Source of the DNA: Triplophysa rosa | Lineage: Eukaryota > Chordata > Actinopteri > Cypriniformes > Nemacheilidae | Length of the DNA: 64,000 nt | NCBI RefSeq assembly: GCF_024868665.1 | Contig: NC_079891.1 | Location: 11,899,910-11,963,909 of the forward strand | Reading direction: 5' to 3' | Part shown: positions 45,657 to 58,230 of the stretch, piece after piece | Layout of the letters: every line of letters starts with the position of its first letter | Position numbering within the stretch: position 1 is the first letter of the stretch | The notes under the pieces: model-generated | Databases searched by the model: none | What the model was told of the DNA's origin: nothing | Seen by the model: the letters and a program-made list of their open reading frames with translations, nothing else | Made by a program: the position numbers and the translations under genes

Positions 45657-46010
45657 GTGGGATGCCCCCTACAGAAACTGACCATATTTTTTTCCGCTTA
45701 TTATAAATAATGTTTCTATAGGCATTTGAGGTGTAAAAATGTCTATTCCTCCAAAACGCTCCAGTAAAATAAATCCATATATGGTGTGCATATTGTGTGG
45801 GATGTCCCCTACAGAAACCCACCATCAGTTTTTTCTACTTATTAGAAATAATGTTTCTATAGTCCCTTTAAGGATGAAAAAATGTGTATTTCTCCAAAAC
45901 GCTACAGTGAAATAGAGCCATATGTGGTGTGCATATAGTGTGTGATGTCCCCTACAGAAACCCACCATCAGTTTTTTCTACTTATTAGAAATAATGTTTC
46001 TGTAGTTCAG
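45657..46010. repeat. Tandem repeat of about 141 bp, 2.5 copies
   Basis: The phrase GATGTCCCCTACAGAAAC starts copies at 45661, 45801 and 45944. Each is followed by TTTTTTCTACTTATTAGAAA and TAATGTTTCTATAG blocks and a CTCCAAAACGCT block. The third copy is partial. Confidence 0.9.
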
Positions 46011-46677
46011 TATAGTGGAAAAATATTTTTACAAAACGCAACAAAATGCTTTCAAACATACTGTAGCCTACCTACTTGGTACCTGTTCAAATCCATGGGT
46101 ACTGTATTAAAATCATGGTTTGCCTATAGTAATCAATACACAGAAAAAAACACGTTTACTACACTTTTAACACCAAAAACTAGACAAACTACTTATCTGC
46201 ATAAACCGTTTTATTTGCACGACAAAGGTCTAAAAGGCATTAAAATAATAAATAATTAAAAGTTACAGACAGAGACATTGTTTTCACAATATACAGCATT
46301 AATAATAAAAAATGCATAAATTACGACAAAAACGAGATATTCTAAAAGTAAGACAAGAAATGTTATTGACGAGACACACAGATCATCTCATTTTTAAAAG
46401 GATCCCTGTGTATAGAGTGATGTATGGCTTAATATATGAACAATGGCATTGACTTTATAATTGTGAAATAAAAAAACAGTGTAACTGTCACAGTATTCAT
46501 AAACTTTGAAAAAATATTTTTACTTGGAAGCCACCATTTTTTTGCGTCAGAATCCGTGATGTCAAATGGTTGCGACCTTAACCTGTTCTCTTTCGCAACA
46601 CCGAAGCAAACACGTTTTCCATATATAACAGTAAAATATGACACGTACAACATAAGATCAGATATACAAACACACAG
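46011..46677. other. AT-rich DNA without recognised features
   Basis: Several short open frames in both strands. None is recognisable. Confidence 0.55.
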
Positions 46678-46740
46678 GGACAGTAGGTGGCAGTATGTCC
46701 TCTTGACACTTGCCAGCCTGCCAGCCATAAAAGAAGAATG
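46678..46740 (+). mobile_element. LINE 3' UTR fragment
   Basis: AGTAGGTGGCAGTATGTCC followed by CAGCCATAAAAGAAGAATG corresponds to the 3' UTR tail of the I-like LINE at 23475-23540, in the opposite orientation. Confidence 0.55.
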
Positions 46741-47104
46741 CGCTCAGTATTAGATGTCTGTTCAATGTGAGCGTGCACTAAATCATAGCTTTAAACTACC
46801 GCCTTTGAGACATTTAAGACTATTTAAGACATCAGCATCCACCATAATCGTATACTTTATCAGTATATTCAGTACATAAAAGTCAAAATCTGGATAAAAT
46901 GCATTGTATAATGGCTAAAACATCGTGTATATGATAAATTCAAAATGATTTTGGTTATTAATATGCATGTTTGTGTTGTTTCTGACAAACAATATTAAAA
47001 TGTAGATATATACAAAAATGTAATCCTACAGAACCTTATATTTACTGAAGAACTGATTAGTGTGTCGGTGTTTAGTTTGGCTGCCTAGCTGTGCGTGCAA
47101 ACAG
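46741..47104. other. AT-rich DNA without recognised features
   Basis: Unassigned sequence before the DIRS fragment. Confidence 0.5.
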
Positions 47105-47126
47105 TTTACGTCATCGAAAAAGAACA

Positions 47127-47427
47127 GTGGACTGTCCCTTCCTGCGGCAACTTCCCCTGGGCGTCTCGGTGGTTCCAGAGGTGTTCGAGAGATCTAAAAG
47201 AGCAAATTTCTCCAGCGTGGCATGTCCCGCTGTTCTCGTGGGTGCGGTACCCTCATCGAGGAGGGGGACGGACACGATGACTGACTCAAGTGTTTGGGTC
47301 TCCAGCACGCTGAGGCAGCCTTCGTTGACTCGTCTAGCCCGCACTGCAGTCGGATGGTCATTCAGACTTTGCGGTCACGGGTGGCTGTCTTCTCTCGAGA
47401 ACCAGCCACCACCTCGCATGCTTCCCG
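47127..47427 (+). pseudogene. DIRS gag fragment at contig edge
   Basis: The plus strand matches the gag part at 39840-39500 (opposite strand): CSRGCGTLIEEGDGHD, then a frameshift, then LQHAEAAFVDSSSPHCSRM. It begins directly after the 22-bp repeat at 47105-47126 and is cut at the N (47428). Confidence 0.75.
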
Positions 47428-47428
47428 N

Positions 47429-47447
47429 ATATATATATATATATACA
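47429..47447. repeat. (AT)n at contig edge
   Basis: A short AT run immediately after the N. Confidence 0.9.
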
Positions 47448-47767
47448 GTATATATTTACGTCATCGAAAAAGAACATGGCGGCCTCCTTAGGTTAAAATG
47501 AGTATTACATTTAGGGTTTTTTAAGAACTGAAAATATTTGATGCGTTTCAAACGACAAATGCTAGTAGTGTAAGGCTATTACAACACGTTAAGCCATACA
47601 TCTCTCTATACAGCGGGTTGCCTTTAAATAAAGCTTTAAAAGCGGCGTTCCTGGAATATACCGTAAACCACTCAGTATGCGCGCATTTGAATCTAAACGG
47701 CGGCTGGCTTGACTGTATTTTCAAACCGCGGCTGGCTTGACCGCAGTGGAAAACGCAGCCCAGCGCT

Positions 47768-48849
47768 GGGTTTCCTAAAAGCATCGTAAGCCTAAATTGA
47801 TCTTAAAAACGATCACACGAGTGATCTTAATATTACGGTCTGTTTCCCAATAGCATGGTTACTTAAGTAGCATTTAAATCATCGTAGAACTACGAGTGCT
47901 CTGGAGGTCATCTGCAGGACAACCGGAGAATTGCGTTTAAACTTAAATGCGCCTATATGTGACTTATGTTTTTATTTATGTCAAAATGCTTACTTGGTGG
48001 TCATCAGTGTCTTTGTCTTTCTCCTGCTGCTGTTTAGTGCAGCCATGATTTCTTCTTTGAGACTATTGTGAACTATCCTCTAATTATTTAGACGAACCAT
48101 GTGATTAAACGTTTTCAGGCTGTTACAAATCTTATATATTACACACTGCCTATCATATGTTCCAACAACTGCAGAAGGCAATACTTAGAGAAACTGAAAG
48201 CCTGATTTGCTGAGAAATTGGATTGATTAGCTCTTCCCTTTAATTTAAAGGTTCATAGTTGTAATGAACACACTTTGTGCTTATTATTAATAAAGTGCTG
48301 GTAATGTATGTGTACAATAAACATTTTGTTTGGAGCTAGAAAGCTAGATAAAACATAGGCCCTAATAAAAACGTATTAATTGCCACCTCCACAGCACCCA
48401 AAAGTGTAATGAAATGTGGTTCAACAAACATATACAGCATTTTTTTAACTTTTGATTTTTAACTTTTTTATTTTCCTTAGAACGTGCAAAATACATTGCA
48501 CAATTAAAGTAGATAAACCCAATCTACACAAAGAAAAAGTATTACACGTTGCACAAAAAATATGTTAAACAACTTTAAACAATATTCAGCTCACATGCAC
48601 ATCGGGTGAAAATAATTAGCCTAAACATTTCGAAAACAAGCGCGTGCTACAAAAATGAGCCATTGTATAAGGTAACATTTCAGCACCTTACAAACGGATA
48701 GCGACTCTTAAGTATAGCACTTAAAGCACTGCAACATGCACTCGTGTGAAGTGCATTTTTGGGAAACGCAAGTGAAACGATGACGAACGTTCGCAATGTG
48801 GCTCGTAGAAAGCTCTTAAGTGCTAAGATCCATCGTTATCGGGAAACCC
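47768..48849. mobile_element. GGGTTTCC-ended non-autonomous DNA element
   Basis: The left end GGGTTTCCTAAAAGCATCGT and the right end, inverted, GGGTTTCCCGATAACGATGG form imperfect TIRs. Second, similar sub-terminal blocks (TTTCCCAATAGCATGG at 47844 and inverted near 48764) lie just inside. There is no transposase frame in the 1.08-kb body. Target duplication is uncertain. Confidence 0.6.
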
Positions 48850-50955
48850 GCTCCAGAATACCACCTGTGATGTCTTAATCTTATAGCCTATTCAGTGAAC
48901 CATTTCTCATACTGTAAATAAACTGCATTTGTTCAAACACCCTTTGAGCTGCCTATAGTTCATAGGCAGCATTTTAAGACATCACAGGTCTGCTCATGAA
49001 ACTATCTGCCTTCTCAAATACGTTTACAATATATGTTATTCATTTTTTATCAGAGCGTGTGTGTCAGAATGGAGTATGGTAAGTCAAGTGAAATATACAG
49101 TTTATTAAAACAGTTCATAAATTATATGGTTAAGTAAATTAAATGAGGAAACTGCAACCAGAGCGATAAAGATGATGAATACAGTTCTTCAGCTAAGTTA
49201 CACCACACACACACCTTTCCAAATAGCAGTTGAATCATGTAGTTTAACAGATGAATTGGATGATGAAGCGAACTGGAAGATCGAATATGCAGGAGTTGGG
49301 TTTCAGGGAAACACGGCAGTAAGTATTCACAGGTAAATAGCACATATGGCGTTTTGGCAGTCCTAGTTGTAGGCCAAACAAAGTATGTGTGTGTGGTGCT
49401 GACTTAAATATGGTGTAGTGATAAGATAATTGATTATGGTCCATGTGGTGGCGATCAGAATTTTGGAGACTGCCGGTCTATAATAAATACACATTAAATG
49501 AAATATATCGCACTCTGAAGTGCACAAACAACCATGGACTCCATATTGAAGGGCCGTTGCAAACTGAAGAGCTCATAACTGGCCACTTCAAACGGCCCTT
49601 CGGAATGAAGGATTTCGAAGGGTACAACTGATGGACACTTCGCTCCCCCATGACTCTTTGTGCAGATTCGTTGCATGGTAATGGTGCCTCCGTATGGGCA
49701 CGGGATGATGACACAGAAGGGCACTTCTGAAGCTTTCACTGTGGAGGGTAAACCTTTCGAAGGGGTTAGGCCATAGGGATGAGAACTTTGGAATGGAATG
49801 CAGGAGGTAAATGGTGCAGGGTGGAGCCTGGCAATTCTGTGACAGTGGGACTCATTAATCAATCTAATGCAGAAATGAGTGCAGATCAGTGCGCATATAT
49901 CTTCTTAGGGATGGGTTTACGTGTGTTTTATGAAAAAAAAATGTACGGCACTAATTCGATCGGACAAATGATTGTACATTGATAAATGTGGACGATGAAG
50001 ACAATCGTCACTTACATATAACTCCCCTATATATTCAACCTCACCCCCAGAGTTTATAACATGGAGAAATTTAACCCATCTGAGAACAATGTCTACGTAG
50101 CAGGTTTCATAAAATAGAATATGATTGCCCCGCCAAACAATGTAGTTCCTCAGAAACAGAAACAACAAAGCGGTTGCCAAACAACACAGATGCAGCAACA
50201 TACAGTGGTGCAGTGATACTTGTGTAATGTGGTCAGCTGTATGTTTTTGGGAATTTTACAGTTTTTTTAGAACACGGCACAACTAATTAGAATAAATGAC
50301 CACAACTAACCGTTTTCTAAATAAAACATTAAATAATGTCCGTGCACTTATATAAATTTAAAAGCTTTAGAGTCCTTCTAGCATTTTAATAATTTTCATA
50401 TTTTGTGCTTCCATGCTTCCAAGAGTACCTTGCAAAGTCTGTACAAAAGTTTCCATCTTGTGTTATTTGTCAGTTTGAAAAGCAGAATAAAATGCAGTTT
50501 CGGCAGAAAGTCGGAAAAAAATGCAGTTTGGATTGAGATCACTGAAGGAAAATTAGACCAAAAACACCAGTTAACCTTGTACACAGTAGTTTTCACATGG
50601 CAACGTAACAATGCCAATTCCATAAAAAAATCAGATCATTTTTTGTAAGTGTACGGGTGTACAGGTACCTCACTCTGAAAATGACAAATATAAGTTACAA
50701 GTGACTTGAATAAAAGTATCAAATCAGATTTCAACAGTACTTAAGTATGTAACCACATTGAATGTGGTCCTGTATCTTTGGCCTAGCCCTAATGTTCTTA
50801 TTTCCCTTAATTAGTCTGTCTATTTAAACCCCAGTGATAAACAATAAGATAGACAACAACAAACATTTCCATGTATTTATTCACTACTACCAAAGCAACT
50901 TATTAAATCTCTACAGTAGCCATCATTTCCATCACTATGTAACAAATACATAATT
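48850..50955. other. No recognised gene; possible repeats
   Basis: Mixed-composition DNA. 49480-49830 has an unusual cluster of CGAAGGG/GGCCCTTCG words that may belong to an unidentified repeat. No coding gene supported. Confidence 0.45.
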
Positions 50956-50959
50956 TTAA

Positions 50960-51391
50960 AGGGGTCATACGGCACGAATATGTGTTTTTCTGTGTCTTTG
51001 GTGTGTTATAAATTGCCCATGAATGTATTAGAATTAAAGTGTTGAACAAAATATGCATTCTATCTAAAAGTGAAAGCTTGCCCAGACCTGCCTAAAAACC
51101 ACACCTCCACAAATCTATGTCAGTTCGTGGAATGATTTGACTAAGACCGCCCAAATGTACTGTATACGCAAGTAAGGTGGGCATAACTGTCATTACAATT
51201 GCTTTGGAACCTGATGTTCCAAATATGGTAAGAGGCGTTACATTTCCTTCACACGCTTGCAGTATTCGACTAATCACTACGCACTGGTTAACTGGCCAAT
51301 CATAGCACATGAGCTTTGTAAAAAATCTGCACTTTTCAGAGAGGCAAAATGAATTTTCTAATATTCGTTTTAGGCATGTCATATGACCCCT
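50960..51391. mobile_element. TTAA-flanked MITE, AGGGGTCATA ends
   Basis: TTAA at 50956-50959 and 51392-51395 flanks inverted ends AGGGGTCATACG and AGGGGTCATATG. It is 432 bp and non-coding, fitting the Kolobok-type or piggyBac-type TTAA group. Confidence 0.85.
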
Positions 51392-51603
51392 TTAAAACAA
51401 TTGTTGAACGAAAATGCTATGTAACAGATGACACAATTTAAAAACTGTATTTTTAAGTCACCATGAAATGTGTCCTTGTAGTCTTTAATCTAAATGTAGA
51501 AACATCCCCTCCTTCTTCAAACAATCTCTGCATGATATACAGTATGTCTTGACCCGAGGGCCTGACTATAATGACCGTCCAGGTGACGTTACAAGATATT
51601 TAG

Positions 51604-51768
51604 AAAATATAAGAATTAAGGAAATGTGTGTTTAAAACAATTAGGCAAAAAACTTTGCCAATGGGGTGAGAAAAATAAACTTGAATTTAGTTTATTTTAT
51701 TTTCCTCACCCCATTGGCAGTTTTTTGCTTATTTTAAACAAAAATTTCCCCAATTCTTATATTTTATT
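51604..51768. repeat. Near-palindrome, possible foldback MITE
   Basis: GAAAATATAAGAATTAAGG... and TTTGCCAATGGGGTGAG on the left pair with CTCACCCCATTGGCA... and CCCAATTCTTATATTTT on the right, around a centre near 51690. A CACTGCAAAAAA end (inverted, 51868-51879) lies about 110 bases further right and may be the true terminus. The left terminus was not found. Confidence 0.65.
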
Positions 51769-51879
51769 TCATAAAACAAGACAAAATATCTTACGTCAAT
51801 TTTCTGGTCAAGAAAATGTATCTTGATTTAAGAATGTTAAGATGTTTGTACTATAGTTAGAATGTCCTTTTTTGCAGTG

Positions 51880-53685
51880 AACTTACATTTTTTGCCATTT
51901 TCATTGACATTAGTGCAAAAAAATGCGTTATAATACTGATATCTTACTTTTCTGTCTTTCAGAAAACACACACAGCTGCAAATACATTTTATTTCTCTTC
52001 CTCCTCCCGACACACCTGAAATAGAAGCTCTTAAGAAAGCATGATGCAAGAGAGTCGTCGTCCATCACGAAGCAGGAATGCTTTTCTCTCCTTATGAGCT
52101 GAGTCAGAGCTAAAGCTTTTGCCTGGATGAGCATTGCTGAGTGTAAAGGAGAGATTCAGAGCGAAGAGAGTGTTCCTTGATTCACTCCTATTCCTATTCC
52201 TCCATTCCTCTGCCTGCAAACTCAAGCTAAAGCCCTAATGGTGCACATGACCATCCTCACATCTTCTGTGGGTGCTTCTCTCACACCCTCGTCATCTACA
52301 CTTCATCCATCCACTTCTCTGAGTGAATCTGCTGGGTTTCTCTGTCTTTTTGCTACTTTTTCAACTAACAATTTGTGTTCATAAATGCGGCATGAGGAGG
52401 CATATGTTTTATTTAAACAGCAAAAGTATGGAGCATAGGGAATATCTTTCCAAATCCAGTTTAAAGAAAAACAGAAAATTCATGTGAATCTCAGTTCTTG
52501 GTGTTTCCTTTTAAAGTGCATCCAGATAGGTGAACAGGTTATTACATTGTGATGTAAGAGTAACAGCAGTTCTGGTGTAGGTATGAAATGAAGTTATTTA
52601 ATGCAACTTAAAGAAGAGTACACCATTCTAATTTCCTAACCCTGACTAAGATATAAAATCAATCTCTTACTTCCTGTCCACGTCAGCTCTTTCAGCATCC
52701 CTCCTCCTTCCCTTCTCATCCTATGTTTTTGTCTTTATAATAATCAGTATTCTGGGGATCCAGTGGGATCTTCTTTGAGCCCCTTACCAAATTACCACTC
52801 TAAGATTATATGGGCACACAAACCCATGAAATGAGGTACTGAGGATATGCAAAACCTCTATTTGTGATGCAAACTGAAATATCTCAGAGAAAAAAAAAAC
52901 TTCCAGCATGATCACAACCATTCAGAAAGACTTCAGCCCAAGTCTTTTCCTCACACAGAACCTTGACCCAATAAACCACGTCCAGAAAGCTCCCAGTGGC
53001 CCGGGTAAAGACTACAAAGGCAAAGTCATTGTTATGGTTCCTGCTAATTGCATTAACATTGTGTGGGCAATAAATAATGAGAACGAAAAGGCACATAAAG
53101 AGAATTAATGAAATATGCATAGATGTGGAGCAGAGAGATGCATGGTTACACAGTGTAGCGACAAATTACTGAAGGTGTGCGGTGTAAAGGAACAGTCATC
53201 ATTTCATACAGCTGGCAGCTCAGCCTAACACCTGTGTTTCTCTCCTAACAACTCACCCTAATTAGCCCAGTTGAGCCCCAGGGATTCCCGCAATGTGCCT
53301 AGAACGGGTGGGTGAGGGTAGGGTGCAAGAGGCAATCTCTTTCTCCTCCTTTCTTCCTGGTGGGTGGAGAGAGATGTGGATACATTCATCACTGATCAGC
53401 ATGCAGGTTAGGCCATTGGTTCCTTTGAGCAATTTCGTAATTTATAATGGGAATTAAATTGACTGGATATTTAATCTGAGATCAAGATGTCAGTAAAATC
53501 TTTTGAGGTTAGAACATTCACCTGGTCATTGATGCTTATAATAAAAGCACCATACACTTATAAAGGTGCTGTGTGTTATATTTTTTGAGGATCTATTGAC
53601 AGAAATGCAATATAATATACATAACTATGTCTTCAGCATAATGAAGCATTATGTTTTTATTACATTTGAATGAACTATTTCTATC
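51880..53685. other. Apparently unique non-coding DNA
   Basis: No repeats or transposon ends recognised. Short frames (for instance around 52908-53108 on both strands) lack splice context or known motifs. This may be native intergenic or intronic sequence. Confidence 0.5.
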
Positions 53686-53687
53686 TA

Positions 53688-55280
53688 CAACCCGATTCCA
53701 AAAAAGTTGGGACACTGTACAAATTGTGAATAAAAACAGAATGCAATGATGTGGAAGTTTCAAATTTCAATATTTTATTCAGAATACAACATAGATGACA
53801 TATCAAATGTTTAAACTGAGAGAATGTATCATTTTAAGGGAAAAATAAGTTGATTTTAAATTTCATGGCATCAACACATCTCAAAAAAGTTGGGACAAGG
53901 CCATGTTTACCACTGTGTGGCATCCCCTCTTCTTTTTATAACAGTCTGCAAACGTCTGGGGACTGAGGAGACAAGTTGCTCAAGTTTAGGAATAGGAATG
54001 TTGTCCCATTCTTGTCTAATACAGGCTTCTAGTTGCTCAACTGTCTTAGGTCTTCTTTGTCGCATCTTCCTCTTTATGATGCGCCAAATGTTTTCTATGG
54101 GTGAAAGATCTGGACTGCAGGCTGGCCATTTCAGTACCCGGATCCTTCTTCTACGCAGCCATGATGTTGTAATTGATGCAGTATGTGGTCTGGCATTGTC
54201 ATGTTGGAAAATGCAAGGTCTTCCCTGAAAGAGACGACGTCTGGATGGGAGCATATGTTGTTCTAGAACTTGGATATACCTTTCAGCATTGATGGTGCCT
54301 TTCCAGATGTGTAAGCTGCCCATGCCACACGCACTCATGCAACCCCATACCATCAGAGATGCAGGCTTCTGAACTGAGCGCTGATAACAACTTGGGTTGT
54401 CCTTGTCCTCTTTAGTCCGGATGACATGGCGTCCCAGTTTTCCAAAAAGAACTTCAAATTTTGATTCGTCTGACCACAGAACAGTTTTCCACTTTGCCAC
54501 AGTCCATTTTAAATGAGCCTTGGCCCAGAGAAAACGCCTGCGCTTCTGGATCATGTTTAGATGTGGCTTCTTTTTTGACCTATAGAGTTTTAGCCGGCAA
54601 TGGCGAATGACACGGTGGATTGTGTTCACCGACAATGTTTTCTGGAAGTATTCCTGAGCCCATGTTGTGATTTCCATTACAGTAGCATTCCTGTATGTGA
54701 TGCAGTGCCGTCTAAGGGCCCGAAGATCACGGGCATCCAGTATGGTTTTCCGGCCTTGACCCTTACGCACAGAGATTGTTCCAGATTCTCTGAATCTTTG
54801 ATGATATTATGCACTGTAGATGATGATAACTTCAAACTCTTTGCAATTTTTCTCTGAGAAACTCCTTTCTGATATTGCTCCACTATTTTTCGCCGTAGCA
54901 TTGGGGGAATTGGTGATCCTCTGCCCATCTTGACTTCTGAGAGACACTGCCACTCTGAGAGGCTCTTTTTATACCCAATCATGTTGCCAATTGACCTAAT
55001 AAGTTGCAAATTGGTCCTCCAGCTGTTCCTTATATGTACATTTAACTTTTCCGGCCTCTTATTGCTACCTGTCCCAACTTTTTTGGAATGTGTAGCTCTC
55101 ATGAAATCCAAAATGAGCCAATATTTGGCATGACATTTCAAAATGTCTCACTTTCAACATTTGATATGTTATCTATATTCTATTGTGAATAAAATATAAG
55201 TTTATGAGATTCGTAAATTATTGCATTCCTTTTTTATACACAATTTGTACAGTGTCCCAACTTTTTTGGAATCGGGTTTG
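53688..55280 (-). mobile_element. Tc1-like transposon, almost intact
   Basis: TA (53686-53687 and 55281-55282) flanks inverted ends CAACCCGATTCCAAAAAAG and CAAACCCGATTCCAAAAAAG. The TIR match continues through GTTGGGACACTGTACAAATT. The length, 1,593 bp, is that of a full Tc1 element, with one transposase gene on the minus strand. The similarity of the ends and the near-intact gene indicate a young copy. Confidence 0.95.
53907..54928 (-). pseudogene. Tc1 transposase with a single frameshift
   Basis: The start MGRGSPIPPMLRRKIV is at 54928. It is followed by the helix-turn-helix (QKGVSQRKIAKSLKLSSSTV) that binds the TIR. At about 54797-54803 (short A run on the minus strand) one base appears to be missing, and the frame moves to the one giving SVRKGQGRKTILDARDLRAL. 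From there it runs unbroken to the stop: second DNA-binding region, WSDESKFEVLFG (first Asp), FQHDNARPHTA (second Asp) and DLSPIENIWRII (Glu), with 34 residues between the last two. Combined length is about 340 residues, the usual Tc1 size. No other lesion is seen. Confidence 0.93.
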
Positions 55281-55282
55281 TA

Positions 55283-56912
55283 CATACACCGTGGGTCCCC
55301 TTGCATGGAGTTTGCCACTAGCCCTAAAAATACAAACTGCTCGACAGAGCGCGTTTCGTAAATACGTTATCTCCCTCAGCAAAGACACGCAAACGTAACG
55401 CCATCTTATCCTTGTAACAGCCGCAGTAGTGCTTCGAAAGGGAGGGGTGGAGTGAGCTGTTGGTTGCAATTCGCAAACCTCAACTCTAGATGCCACTAAA
55501 TTTCATACTCTAGACCATTGGTGCTACCCTATCCATTTTCCAGGTCCCTTACCACCCCACACAAAAATAATGGGCTAAATGTCTTCATAATAATAATAAT
55601 AATAATAATAAATTATTTGTAATTATAATATAATTTAAAATGCATGTAACTGAATTGGGATAATAGGAATGTATATAATTTGTTTGTCTCATGAAACACC
55701 AATAAAAATAAATGAAAAGCATGCCACTGAAAGTCAAATAACAGATTTGATAGGCCAGTTGGAATATTACCATTCTTTCACAAAGAGCAAAAAAGATAGA
55801 AGTAGAATGTTTGAACTTAGTTTCAATACTCTCCTAAATGCATAATAAAAACCTAAAATGCTGCTTAGATATACCATACCTAAAAAAATGTAAGTGTGTA
55901 ATTGTGTGTAAGTTTATAGGCCTAAATGTGTGTGCCAGTGTGTGCTTCCATCAGAGGTATAATACAAGGTTTGTCAATAATAATTTGTGTTCATAATTAG
56001 GCAAATTAAAACAATACAATCTTCTTACAAGAATAAACACATGTTACAATGTAGAAATTATTGGATGTATTTATTTTTATTATCTTGAAACAGTCCAAAC
56101 ACTGTACATTTTGGGCTCAGAAATGACGATGATTAGATAAGTAGAGAATTAATATCCTACCCAAAGATGATTACAATATAATAGCCTGAGTTTATGCCTA
56201 ACAGAAACATTTAACATCATAAAGAGTTAAATGTAATTAATTTAAAATGCTATCATTAGAGTGGAAGTGAATACAATTTATTGAAAATATTTTCCAAGGC
56301 ATACAAATAAGTATTTCATGCAAAATTCTGTTCATGCAAACTCAACTGTCATAATGTGCAATGAAATATATGTATGTTATCCACAGCAAATGGAGAAATT
56401 TGTATGTAGCCTATTTGTTTCACATTTGTACACTCTCACTATTAAGTTAAATCTGACCCTACAGTCAGCTGACGTAAATGTAACTCAAAGCTTATGGAGC
56501 AGTTTGATCTTCAATCTCTCTCGCGTTGAATGCCAATCAGCCTGTGAAACTCAAGATGTCAAATGCACATTTTCTGTTCATGTATGACTATGTTAGTGGT
56601 AACGTTCTATGATACATTACCTTTAAAAACTTGCTCGCATTGCTCTGGGAAAGTTAAGCCCTCCAACGTCCTACATGAGGTTGTCGAACTTGTCAGTTTG
56701 AGCACCCAGCAGAAACATAAATCAGCGCAATGCTTGTACAAAGACATACATTACTAGCAGCACATTTATACGCCTCTCTAACCTGAATGTAGCCTTTACA
56801 GGACGAACTGCGTTCATTAATAGAGAATGCCATTTTCTGTTCTCGCTCACTATAATCACTGTTTGGATTTCAGAACGTTTCAGAACAGCTAATAGTTGCC
56901 TTTATGCGTGTT
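55283..56912. other. AT-rich DNA without recognised features
   Basis: Contains a (TAA)n run at 55587-55612. Otherwise there are short frames only and no transposon end was recognised. Confidence 0.5.
55587..55612. repeat. (TAA)n microsatellite
   Basis: About eight or nine AAT units. Confidence 0.95.
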
Positions 56913-57074
56913 CTACAAAAAAAGAAAGATAACCCATTTAATTTCTTCGACTCTCCATGGCCTTTTGTGGACTGTTTGAAGTGTTTTTTCACATGCGATG
57001 TGGCGAGGACTCAGCTGTCGCTTTTTCTCGTAGGGGTCCAAACGTTTTGTAAAGTCAAGGTGGTGTACTTTCCT

Positions 57075-58230
57075 GTACTTTCGAATACTATCCTTCCATG
57101 CTGTACGAAATACCTCTAATTTAGTTTTCTTAAAGTTGCGCTCCATTTTTCGGGCCACTTTCTTTAGAGCCTGAGTGTGTTCATTATACCACGGTGTGGG
57201 ACTGCCATTTTTAATCTTCTTTAAACGTAGAGGAGCAAATGTGTCTAACGTTTCCGAGAAGGTGGAATTAAAATTTTCAATGGTAGTGTCAAGATCTTCA
57301 ACGTTATTTCTCATGCTAGCGATTTGAGACAATTCGGGCAGATTATCGAGAAATGCATCTTTGATAGTTGAAGTTATTGCTCTACCATATTTGTAACAAG
57401 GAGTTTTATTTGCAGCCGTAGGCCAGTGAAGCAAACATAATACCAGATAATGATCCGAAATGTCTTCACTCTGCTGAAGGATTTTAACGTCGTCCACATT
57501 TATACCGTAATACAGTATTAAATCTAAAGTATGATTACGAAGGTGAGTGGGTCCTGACACATGTTGACTAACGCCCATGGACTTAAGAGTGTCTTTGAAA
57601 GCCATTCCTAAGGCATCTGTATCGTTATCTACATGGATGTTAAAGTCACCAATGACAAGGACTCTATCTGCGGCCAGTACAAGTTCTGATAAGAACCCAC
57701 CAAATTATTTAATAAAATCTGTGTGGTGCCCAGGAGGCCTATATACAATAGCTAGAATTTTTTAAAAATGTTTTATCCTTAGTATTAGGTGTTTAAACAT
57801 GAAGTACCATGACTTCAAAAGAATTGTATTTAGAGTTAGACTTCTGGGAAATGCTAATAGATTTATTGTAAAGTGCTGCGACACCTCCCTCTCTGCCTTT
57901 TAGACGAGGCTCATGTTTATAATAATCTTGGGGGACAGATTCATTTAAAGTAATATAATCATCTGGTTTTAGCCATGTTTCCGTCAAACAGAGCATGTCT
58001 ATTTTATGATCTGTTATCATATCGTTAACAAAAAGTGCTTTATTAGAGAGAGATCTAATATTTAGCAATCCGAGTCGTAACAGTTGATTATCTGTATTTT
58101 GTTCATGTTTAACGTTTATTAAATTACTTTCAAGAGGTTTACGCATTTTTTTATGTTTGCTAATCCGGGGGACAGACACAGTCTCTATTTTATGTTGTTT
58201 GGGAGAAGGGATTATTACATTTTGTGTATT
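57075..58230 (-). pseudogene. LINE AP-endonuclease fragment
   Basis: The minus strand reads an APE-type endonuclease of a non-LTR retrotransposon. [11 protein letters not shown] carries the conserved Asn, MLCLTETWL the catalytic Glu, VLVIGDFNIHVD the GDFN box and EDISDHYLVLCLL the SDH box. A linker with RLKKIKNGSPTPWYNEHTQ follows. A frameshift near 57790-57740 separates the two halves. Similarity ends abruptly after DSIRKYRK (about 57075), before the reverse transcriptase. So the copy lacks its 3' part, which is unusual for a LINE and implies later deletion. The clade is CR1/L2/Rex-like, not resolved further. Confidence 0.8.

Noticed and set aside
52908..53120. Overlapping open frames on both strands as a possible host exon
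   Set aside because: No splice sites at matching positions, no recognisable domain, and both strands are equally open, so chance is likely.
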